The position numbers and the translations under genes are program-made. From JAGOUB01 sp964648045 (GTDB lineage Bacteria; Patescibacteriota; Gracilibacteria; Peribacterales; Peribacteraceae): a stretch of DNA of 24,413 nucleotides. The notes under the pieces were generated by a model. That model was not told where the DNA came from, did not search any database, and worked only from the letters and a program-made list of their open reading frames with translations. Where the stretch lies: NCBI GenBank assembly GCA_964648045.1, contig CAZYNU010000019.1, forward strand, positions 1-24,413, written 5' to 3'. Position 1 is the stretch's first letter. Each line of letters starts with the position of its first letter. Shown piece after piece: positions 12,989 through 18,828 of this stretch.

Positions 12989-13711
12989 TTACTTCAACAT
13001 TTCGTCGATGGCGGCCGAGAAGGCAGCAATGGGCTGAGCACCCTTGATCTGCTTGCTCTGATTGTTCGGACCGAGGATCCAGAAGCTCGGGGTGCCGGAC
13101 ACGCCGGAGGCCGAACCGTCCTTCATATCGGCATCAATCTCGGCGGAGTGCTTGTTGTTGTCGTAGCACGTCTTCCAGGCGTCGAAGTTGAGGCCGGTCA
13201 CGGTCTTGGCCCACTCGGGGATCACGGCAGCTGTCACAGGGCCGCCCTCTTCCTGCTTGGCAAAGACCACGTCGTACATGGCCAAGGCCAGAGCGTCGCT
13301 CTGATCTTGGGCGCACTCCGTCGCCATGGCCATCGGCTTGGCAACCGGGTGCATGGCCAGCGGGAAGTCGCGGTGGACGATCTTCACCTTGCCGGTGTCG
13401 ACGTAGTTCTTCTTCAGTTCAGGCAACGTCTGCTTTACGAAGCGGCGGCAGAACGGGCACTGGTAGTCGGAGAACTCGATAATCGTGACAGGAGCGTCGG
13501 CCTTGCCCTGCACGAAGTCGTCATCCGGCGTGGCCGGCTTCAGGTTGCTTGGAGCAGCCGGAGCCTGCGAGGGGGGCATTGCGCCGCTAGGAGCAGCGCG
13601 GCCGCCGTTGAGGCCAGTGGCAACGCCGAAGCCAAGGCCGAAGGTCAGCAGACAGAGCGTGGCCACGAACCACGGATTGGACGTGTTCGACGGAGAGGAA
13701 TGTGAGTTCAT
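12989..13711 (-). CDS. DsbA-like thiol oxidoreductase, 240 aa
   Basis: An N-terminal TM anchor (about residues 14-33) and a Pro/Ala-rich linker precede a thioredoxin-fold domain with the active site CPFC (C85-C88) in the context FSDYQCPFCRRF. The cis-proline loop GTPSF (P208) lies late in the chain. This is the DsbA/BdbD-like arrangement: an extracytoplasmic protein that introduces or rearranges disulfides. Cys-rich secreted proteins such as the DUF4215 protein at 7878-8693 are plausible clients. The ATG is preceded by a pyrimidine-rich leader (CTCCTTCTTCTTTCCGTTCT), not a Shine-Dalgarno. Confidence 0.93.
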   Translation of the reverse strand: MNSHSSPSNTSNPWFVATLCLLTFGLGFGVATGLNGGRAAPSGAMPPSQAPAAPSNLKPATPDDDFVQGKADAPVTIIEFSDYQCPFCRRFVKQTLPELKKNYVDTGKVKIVHRDFPLAMHPVAKPMAMATECAQDQSDALALAMYDVVFAKQEEGGPVTAAVIPEWAKTVTGLNFDAWKTCYDNNKHSAEIDADMKDGSASGVSGTPSFWILGPNNQSKQIKGAQPIAAFSAAIDEMLK

Positions 13712-13819
13712 AGAACGGAAAGAAGAAGGAGAGGAAATAATTGCGCGGCAATCCTACGGCAAATCGCGCCTCCCGCGAGTGGACTTGTCATTGCAGCCGG
13801 AATGGGTGGTGGTGTAGAG

Positions 13820-13837
13820 CATTAAGAATTCTTAATG
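13820..13837. promoter_or_regulatory. 18-bp perfect palindrome
   Basis: CATTAAGAATTCTTAATG lies between the DsbA-like gene and the small gene at 13964, which diverge. The position suits an operator for either, or a weak hairpin; nothing else supports a specific role. Confidence 0.35.
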
Positions 13838-13963
13838 AAAAGTGCTTCTATGCACAGAAATTTTTTTCTTAGCCTTGTATTTAGCTCATTCTGTAGAGAA
13901 AAAGACTGTACTTTGTCTGTATATTCCAATAGTGTTGAAACAGTATTTTTTACCCCATTTCTT

Positions 13964-14068
13964 ATGAAGAACATCTTCGATGACGGCGCCGACTCGGCCA
14001 CGCTCGAGACGCCGAAGGAGCCTGAGACCACGACCCCTGAAGGCACGACGGATCAGCCCGCTGCCTAA
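13964..14068 (+). CDS. Small acidic protein, 34 aa
   Basis: The peptide is MKNIFDDGADSATLETPKEP followed by a Thr/Glu/Pro-rich tail ending in DQPAA. It is acidic and probably disordered. Support for it being real: G/C-rich codons in contrast to the A/T-rich upstream region, a strong terminator (14082-14111) 13 nt after the stop, and a pyrimidine-rich leader (TTTTTTACCCCATTTCTT) like that of several neighbours. The frame stays open upstream to 13835, but that part is A/T-rich and likely regulatory. Confidence 0.55.
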   Translation: MKNIFDDGADSATLETPKEPETTTPEGTTDQPAA

Positions 14069-14081
14069 GGAGTGTGGACTC

Positions 14082-14111
14082 AAAAAAAGCCCGCATGTGC
14101 GGGCTTTTTTT
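14082..14111 (+). terminator. Rho-independent terminator
   Basis: GCCCGC-ATGT-GCGGGC flanked by seven A and seven T, directly after the small acidic gene. Being symmetrical, it could also act on the minus strand. Confidence 0.92.
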
Positions 14112-14264
14112 ATGACGAAGTGGTGGACTTGGTGCGAAAATGTTGGAACACAATTTTTTATGACGTCAAGAAATGGGCCGCGATCATCACAGATTTTCAC
14201 TCGGGATTGCTGACTGGTGGAGAACGGAGTTTACGGCCTACCACTAAGGCGGAATCAAAAGGCG

Positions 14265-14345
14265 CGAGTTGCTGAACATCATGCAGTGACCGTATCTGCG
14301 GCCTCGACCGACTCAAACCAGAAGGGTGCCAACGGGCGGTGTCCT
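14265..14345 (-). repeat. Possible sixth copy of the interspersed repeat (F)
   Basis: On the plus strand GGGTGCCAACGGGCGG near 14325-14340 resembles the hairpin end of copy D (GGGTGCCAGGTGGAAGG), with weak further matches to its left. Orientation would be inverted relative to copy E, so that D/A, C/B and F/E form three inverted pairs. The match is poor and needs an alignment. The rest of the 294-bp gap from 14069 holds the terminator and a weak tRNA-end-like string near 14119. Confidence 0.25.
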
Positions 14346-14362
14346 TGCCGCATCTTGCTCGA

Positions 14363-14608
14363 CTAAGACTTACGCCGGAGCATCTTGAAGTAGCAGCCAG
14401 AGCAGTACGGCAGATTTGCGAATGTCGTGTTGTTGCAGGTCTTACACTTCCTGCTATTTGAGGAATTCAGCTTATTAACGTTGCGCCTCCAATGGCCCCT
14501 GCGGACACGAGGCCATGAAGGTGCATCCAGTCTGGATTTAATAAATAGAACAAACGCCAGTACGGCGAATGGGATGAAGGCAATCGTAGCAATGGTCAAC
14601 CAAGACAT
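14363..14608 (-). CDS. Small membrane protein with zinc ribbon, 81 aa
   Basis: One TM helix (about residues 4-23) is followed by a basic linker (PRVRRGHWRRN) and a C-terminal knuckle pair C-x2-C...C-x2-C (CKTC and CSGC, 12 residues between), a typical zinc ribbon. It lies downstream of, and in the same direction as, the HEPN-type gene. A TAAAAT box ends 6 nt before the ATG, suggesting a leaderless transcript, although no good -35 is present. Function unknown. Confidence 0.65.
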   Translation of the reverse strand: MSWLTIATIAFIPFAVLAFVLFIKSRLDAPSWPRVRRGHWRRNVNKLNSSNSRKCKTCNNTTFANLPYCSGCYFKMLRRKS

Positions 14609-14660
14609 GGCGGTATTTTACACCTAAACTGCTATTCCCCACGGTCTCAAGATGGCTGAT

Positions 14661-16007
14661 TTAGAATAAATACTTTGCTATCTGAGACTGAACGCGCTTT
14701 ACGCCCTCGCTCCATTCATCTTCTGTATCTGGTAAATCTTCAAACACTTTACGCATCTGTCTTTCAAACGCAGGATCCACTCGAAACTCTATAATTCGAC
14801 TAAATGTGTCCTCGGGCCATTTTCCTGCTATAGGTTGAGGGATGGTTTCCTCTGTTAGTTTGCCATGCAATTTCTGCAATTCGACTGACTTGAAATTGAG
14901 ATCGGCAATGACCTTGTCCCTATCGAGGACGCGTATGTGAATCGACGGTACCTCCGAAATCTCTAGCTCGGCTACAACTAAATGCAAAGCATAGAGAATC
15001 GTTCGCTTGTATTTCGAGTGAATCTCTTTCTGGATAATTATAAATTTCTGCCCATTACCGAACGTCATCGATTTCCGCTCTGCCTTAAAGGTCTTTTCTA
15101 CTCTTTCAAGAACGATCTCTGCAATCTTCGACTCTCTTTTGTAATCAAATTCTTTGACTCGCATCCATCGATGACTGAGCAGAGCATTAACTTTTGCCTT
15201 TATTTCGGTGGCTTTAAGCTTCCGGGTCGAGCGTACTTTTTTAAATACTTCCGGATTGTTAGCCAAGAAAACATTCAATCCCATTTTCATTATCCAGACC
15301 GCCTTCTCGCATTCTTTGACATAGCTTCTAAACTCCTCTTCTGTGAATTTTCTTTCACCGTCTCGTTTACCACTGTAAGGGTTGGTGAAGTACAACTTGA
15401 TACTACCATCCTCCAAGATCTCCCAAGTGTCGTGACCTCCGCCGGCATTTCGGATGCGTATGTCGATTGCTCCAAGCAACTCTGGTAAATGGCCGTCGAG
15501 CATTGCGACAGCAATATCCTTTATTGTGTGATATTTCGTTCCTGCACTCACATGGACATAGTTTTCTGGTGTCGCTGCCTTTGTCGCGATTTTGGGTATT
15601 TTGCAAGCATAAAAGTACACAGGAGTTGCCCACACTCTAAATTCACTTTCGATAAGAGTTTTGTGTTTTTCGAGTAATCCAGAAAAACGATCTTCGGGAT
15701 TTTTAGCTAGCCGCTTGGTGTTAGCACTCTCGGTTGCCGCACTCATGCGCGCGTGTGAATCGTATGCAGCTGCCACTAGTTCCCCAAGTAAAGAAAGGAA
15801 ATCGCTCTCGTACCCATCAGCCATTAATCGGCACAATCGCTCGATAAATTGAACCTTGGCCATATCCTTTACTACAACGCCTAATCGCCATCCGTTATAA
15901 GCCTGACCTAGAAATGAACCGAACATTTCGTCTTCTAAGCGTTCTCTTATCAAAGGTTTGAAGAGCCGATCGAAATGCACTTGCTGCATTGGTAACGGGA
16001 CATTCAT
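14661..16007 (-). CDS. HEPN-type hypothetical protein, 448 aa
   Basis: A/T-rich gene. The region IRIRNAGGGHDTWEI contains R186-N187-x4-H192, matching the catalytic R-N-x4-6-H signature of HEPN RNase domains, in a context (GHDTWEILEDGSIKLYF) like that of HEPN proteins with the form RNAxAHxxYEI. Helices before and after (about residues 150-260) could complete the HEPN bundle. The N- and C-terminal parts are unrecognised. HEPN proteins are frequent toxins and effectors in antiviral systems. It follows the AlbA_2-type gene by 38 bp, so the two are probably co-transcribed. No clear Shine-Dalgarno. Confidence 0.7.
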   Translation of the reverse strand: MNVPLPMQQVHFDRLFKPLIRERLEDEMFGSFLGQAYNGWRLGVVVKDMAKVQFIERLCRLMADGYESDFLSLLGELVAAAYDSHARMSAATESANTKRLAKNPEDRFSGLLEKHKTLIESEFRVWATPVYFYACKIPKIATKAATPENYVHVSAGTKYHTIKDIAVAMLDGHLPELLGAIDIRIRNAGGGHDTWEILEDGSIKLYFTNPYSGKRDGERKFTEEEFRSYVKECEKAVWIMKMGLNVFLANNPEVFKKVRSTRKLKATEIKAKVNALLSHRWMRVKEFDYKRESKIAEIVLERVEKTFKAERKSMTFGNGQKFIIIQKEIHSKYKRTILYALHLVVAELEISEVPSIHIRVLDRDKVIADLNFKSVELQKLHGKLTEETIPQPIAGKWPEDTFSRIIEFRVDPAFERQMRKVFEDLPDTEDEWSEGVKRVQSQIAKYLF

Positions 16008-16045
16008 AACAAATGGGGTTGCACAAGACTACATTTAACAAATCT

Positions 16046-17032
16046 TCATATTCGCATCCATCCTGCGTTATCCGGATTAAATACCCACCGTTTACCACTG
16101 TCAGGTTGCCCGTCTTTCGAAGGTAAAAGTTGAAAGGAAGATTCAGCCGCAATGTCACAGCCAATCGGCTTCATCTTAAGGATGCAAGTTGCCTCAGTCT
16201 CAGACTTCTCAACTGGAGGCGCGGCTCTGAAGTTTGAAATCACATGAATAACACCTGGCCCATCGAGTATTAACTCAGATGTGGTACTTCTAATCGACGC
16301 ATTTTCGTCATCACGAGACCCAAACGACCTCAAAAAACTCAGCCGTTCTAATTGTGTCTGAGGGAGGATGCCCGGAATCTCAAGAGATCCTTCACAATAA
16401 TGATACGGAATCACGATGCGCTGCATTCCGGCGGGAACGATATATAAAGCAAAGTGAAGGTCCCACACCACTTCAGTAATAATACCCGTACGCAGCCGAG
16501 ATGGATTCAAAACCAACTCACCTGTCTGAACTTCGATAGATGGTGTTCGTTGGATAGGCGAAAGAATTCGAATCATGTCTGAACGCCTCGCTGTTCTAGT
16601 AGTGTTTCCATCTCGCCAAGGCACCTCAAAGGCCACAGGACCAGCACCTTTTGTTCCGTGAGAAAAGTTTCTTACTAAGAACGGCGCGCGTGTTGTATCA
16701 ACAAGAATTGCGGATACTGTCTTGCCCTTATACGGGACTTGGACCAGGAAGAAATCAGGGCTTATCTCATTGAACTCAGCTTGAACCTGAGATTTCCAAT
16801 TTCCAAATTCACTATTATCTACACCAGTCACACCAGAGTCTTCATCAACACCTACGAGCCACAGTACATTCTCACCTCGTGCAGCATTAGCAATCGCTGC
16901 AATCTGACGCGCGGAATCTTGATGCGAAATCCAGGTCGATTTTAATTCTACACGACTATCTTCTACGGGTTGCCCACGCTCAACGCGATCTATCACACGC
17001 AATGCCCATTCTTCAATTTCATGTGTTTTCAT
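16046..17032 (-). CDS. AlbA_2/Schlafen-type domain protein, 328 aa
   Basis: The N-terminal 150 residues show the AlbA_2 (Schlafen-type, formerly called divergent AAA-4) pattern: SRVELKSTW, then IAAIANAARGENVLWLVGVDEDSGVTGV, then a segment with PFLVRNFSHGTKGAGPVAFEVP and R-T-A-R-R-S-D. The family contains nucleic-acid-binding proteins and RNases (Schlafen) and occurs in defence operons. The C-terminal half is beta-rich and unrecognised. The start ATG overlaps the 3' end of the HTH gene by 14 bp, indicating coupling. The HEPN-type gene follows. A/T-rich. Confidence 0.75.
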   Translation of the reverse strand: MKTHEIEEWALRVIDRVERGQPVEDSRVELKSTWISHQDSARQIAAIANAARGENVLWLVGVDEDSGVTGVDNSEFGNWKSQVQAEFNEISPDFFLVQVPYKGKTVSAILVDTTRAPFLVRNFSHGTKGAGPVAFEVPWRDGNTTRTARRSDMIRILSPIQRTPSIEVQTGELVLNPSRLRTGIITEVVWDLHFALYIVPAGMQRIVIPYHYCEGSLEIPGILPQTQLERLSFLRSFGSRDDENASIRSTTSELILDGPGVIHVISNFRAAPPVEKSETEATCILKMKPIGCDIAAESSFQLLPSKDGQPDSGKRWVFNPDNAGWMRI

Positions 17033-17213
17033 TTATCTTTTTGGATTTTAGATAGTTTTCGATTTCCGTCATAAGAAACACTTTTCCCGTCGAGGTTTCC
17101 TGGCACCGCAGCTTCCCCTGCTCGATAAGCTTGTCGACGTACTGGCGGGAGACACCGAGCATTTTTACCACGTCACCCATGCCGAGGACCTTCGGGAACT
17201 CTGCCATCTGCAT
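17019..17213 (-). CDS. Small HTH (excisionase/MerR-like) DNA-binding protein, 64 aa
   Basis: The core VLGMGDVVKMLGVSRQYVDK followed by LIEQGKL...KVFLMTEIENYLK is a winged-helix HTH of the helix_turn_helix_17/excisionase type. Such proteins act as excisionases of integrative elements or as local regulators. I start it at ATG 17213; the frame extends to a TTG at 17258, but that runs into the palindrome at 17244-17259. It overlaps the AlbA_2-type gene by 14 bp and is the first gene of that operon, so it probably controls it. Confidence 0.82.
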   Translation of the reverse strand: MQMAEFPKVLGMGDVVKMLGVSRQYVDKLIEQGKLRCQETSTGKVFLMTEIENYLKSKKINENT

Positions 17214-17243
17214 TACGCTATCCAGCCCGCTGGCCAGGTAATA

Positions 17244-17259
17244 GTTGCTATATAGCAAC
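17244..17259. promoter_or_regulatory. 16-bp palindrome between divergent genes
   Basis: GTTGCTATATAGCAAC is perfectly symmetrical and contains a TATATA -10-like centre usable in either direction. It lies 30 bp before the HTH start and 20 bp before the divergent 50-aa gene. A plausible operator for the HTH protein. Confidence 0.55.
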
Positions 17260-17278
17260 CAAGCGCTACGCTCGGAAA

Positions 17279-17431
17279 ATGGATCGGACCTACGATGAGT
17301 GGCGGCAGATTCTCGGCCCTACTCTCACTGACAAAGAGATCGATGAATTCCTCTTCAACTTGAGAAGATTCATCAACACCTTCCTCGACGAGTACTTCAA
17401 GGACGAGCTCCTGCCAGATGATGTGATTTGA
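17279..17431 (+). CDS. Small acidic helical protein, 50 aa
   Basis: The translation starts MDRTYDEWRQILGPTLTDKE, continues with two helices (IDEFLFNLRRFINTFLDEYF) and ends KDELLPDDVI. From memory it resembles short proteins with the pattern ILGxxLTDxEIxEFLxxLRxFxxxFLDxYF that occur near recombinase genes in mobile DNA. It diverges from the HTH gene across the palindrome at 17244-17259. The only upstream signal is GGAA a few nt before the ATG. Function unknown. Confidence 0.6.
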   Translation: MDRTYDEWRQILGPTLTDKEIDEFLFNLRRFINTFLDEYFKDELLPDDVI

Positions 17432-17470
17432 ACACTTTTTGATGCGGAAACGCGGTCGGGAGGCGCAAGC

Positions 17471-17492
17471 AATTACCATCTATTTGGTAATT
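17471..17492. other. Hairpin between the 50-aa gene and repeat copy E
   Basis: AATTACCA-TCTATT-TGGTAATT, an 8-bp perfect stem. It has no T-run and is A/T-rich, so it is at best a weak terminator for the 50-aa gene. Confidence 0.3.
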
Positions 17493-17509
17493 TGAGCCAT
17501 CCAGAAATT

Positions 17510-17580
17510 AGAACCCCTCCAACGGGCAGGGCCTTCTATTGAACGCTCTTGCGGAGCAAGTACCCTTAAATCATAAAATG
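17510..17580 (+). repeat. Interspersed repeat, copy E (tRNA-Lys flank)
   Basis: Order as in copies A and B: hairpin with CCCCTCC-AACG-GGCAGGG (one mismatch), TTGCGG (17549-17554), exactly 19 nt, TAAAAT (17574-17579), then the 3' end of tRNA-Lys at 17599. On the minus strand the hairpin is followed by TTCTAATTTC and may terminate the tRNA-Lys transcript. Confidence 0.6.
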
Positions 17581-17598
17581 AGAACCTTTAATTGAACA

Positions 17599-17674
17599 TG
17601 GTGGACCGGGTGGGATTTGAACCCACGACCAATTGCTTAAGAGGCAACTGCTCTACCAGCTGAGCTACCGATCC
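17599..17674 (-). tRNA. tRNA-Lys (CTT)
   Basis: Acceptor GGATCGG/CCGGTCC with one G-U pair, D-arm GCTC-AGCTGGTA-GAGC, anticodon arm GTTGC-CTCTTAA-GCAAT (anticodon CTT), T-arm GTGGG-TTCAAAT-CCCAC, discriminator A and encoded CCA. 76 nt. Confidence 0.97.
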
Positions 17675-17827
17675 ACAGGGGACGTTGATGGAAGGAAAGA
17701 ACAAGGATCGAGCAGGCTGCTTTTTTTATTGGAGTCGCGCCTACGCGCGCCGGCCAGCTGAGCAAGCGATCCACGATTTCCAAAGGGCCTGCAAACAGTA
17801 CTGCAACCCCCTTGCGGAGGCAACGGG

Positions 17828-18685
17828 TCAAAATACCTTTCGCGGATGGGCTCGACCTGAAGCGACGGGCACCAGTAGAGCAATCGGTAATTCGGCGTGC
17901 CAAGCCACGGTATTGGCCTCTGGCACCGTGGCGGCAATATCGCGCCCCAGGCGGAGATCGGCCGCCTGCTCGTCTGTCAGATGAATGCCGGGTAAGGCCT
18001 GAAGCACCTCTTTCATGGGCATCACGGCCGTCCAACGCGCATCGGCCGGAGCCAAGGCACCCTCCACGGCCCAGTCGCCCAGTCGCGTACGGCGCAGTCC
18101 GGCCAGGTAACCGCCGGTATGCAAGGTAGTACCCAAATCGTGAGCTAACGAGCGGATGTACGTGCCAGAGCCGCAGCGCACGCGCAGACGCAAGTCGGGA
18201 TAGACATACGACACCACGTCGCACGCCTCAATGATCACCTCGCGTTCCGGCATCACCACTTCCTCGCCGCGGCGGGCACGGTCGTAGGCGCGCTCGCCGT
18301 CGATGTGCACGGCACTGTGGGCCGGAGGCCGCTGGCGAATCTTGCCAAGGAAGCGTTCGCGAATGGCACGCAGCACCATCTCAATCTCCGGCTGTTCCAC
18401 GCCCGGTTTTAGAGCAACGGGCTCAATGTGGCCGTCGCGGTCATACGTGGTGCTGACGGCACCCAAGCGCACGTCGGCTTCGTATTCTTTCGGCAGCCCT
18501 ACAAAGAGTTCCACGGCCTTCAACGCCTTTGCTCCCACGGCCAATACCATCAAACCCGAGGCGGCGGGATCGAGCGTGCCTAAGTGCCCGATGGAGCGCT
18601 CGGAGAGCACGCGGCGAACCGTCGCCACGACGTCGTGGCTGGTGGGCCCGACGGGCTTGTCGACGAGCAGAAAACCGTGTCTCAC
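17828..18685 (-). CDS. truB: tRNA pseudouridine(55) synthase TruB, 285 aa
   Basis: The catalytic motif GHLGTLDPAASGLM (D39) is intact, preceded by the conserved DKPVGPTSHD. KEYEADVRLG, RPPAHSAVHIDGERAYDRAR and RCGSGTYIRSLAHDLG further along are also classic TruB motifs. The enzyme converts U55 of tRNA T-loops to pseudouridine in the cytoplasm. Length is normal. The start is GTG 18685; a TAGAAT box ends 6 nt upstream, so the mRNA is probably leaderless. The T-loop of the neighbouring tRNA-Ala keeps U55 but has lost C56, which TruB normally contacts indirectly through the T-loop fold. Confidence 0.96.
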   Translation of the reverse strand: MRHGFLLVDKPVGPTSHDVVATVRRVLSERSIGHLGTLDPAASGLMVLAVGAKALKAVELFVGLPKEYEADVRLGAVSTTYDRDGHIEPVALKPGVEQPEIEMVLRAIRERFLGKIRQRPPAHSAVHIDGERAYDRARRGEEVVMPEREVIIEACDVVSYVYPDLRLRVRCGSGTYIRSLAHDLGTTLHTGGYLAGLRRTRLGDWAVEGALAPADARWTAVMPMKEVLQALPGIHLTDEQAADLRLGRDIAATVPEANTVAWHAELPIALLVPVASGRAHPRKVF

Positions 18686-18691
18686 CGCCGA

Positions 18692-18697
18692 ATTCTA
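18692..18697 (-). promoter_or_regulatory. -10 box of truB
   Basis: TAGAAT on the minus strand followed by 6 nt and the GTG start codon. The -35 region is poor (TGCCAT, 16-nt spacer). Confidence 0.4.
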
Positions 18698-18732
18698 CCA
18701 GCAAAGCGGCCGGATGGCACGCCCGGAGAACC

Positions 18733-18828
18733 TTATTGCCAAGCCGAAAGAACGGGCAAAAGGGCCGAAAGGACCAGGGCAACGACAGCCAGGAGGGCTA
18801 CGGCGCGGTAGAAGATGCTGTGCTTCAT
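18733..18828 (-). CDS. 31-aa single-TM peptide coupled to the PKD gene
   Basis: The peptide starts MKHSIFYRAVALLAVVALVL and ends SALLPVLSAWQ: a short basic N-terminus followed by a single hydrophobic helix. Its ATG overlaps the stop codon of the PKD gene as ATGA, the classic arrangement for translational re-initiation. That, the clean hydrophobic profile and the 47-bp gap to truB support a real gene. It may be a small partner of the multi-TM PKD protein. Confidence 0.6.
   Translation of the reverse strand: MKHSIFYRAVALLAVVALVLSALLPVLSAWQ

Noticed and set aside
12962..13705. Plus-strand open frame opposite the DsbA-like gene
   Set aside because: Antisense shadow; the minus strand encodes CPFC and the whole thioredoxin fold.
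17700..17727. AGCAGGCTGCT plus T-run as a plus-strand terminator
   Set aside because: The stem is only 4-5 bp and no plus-strand gene ends there.
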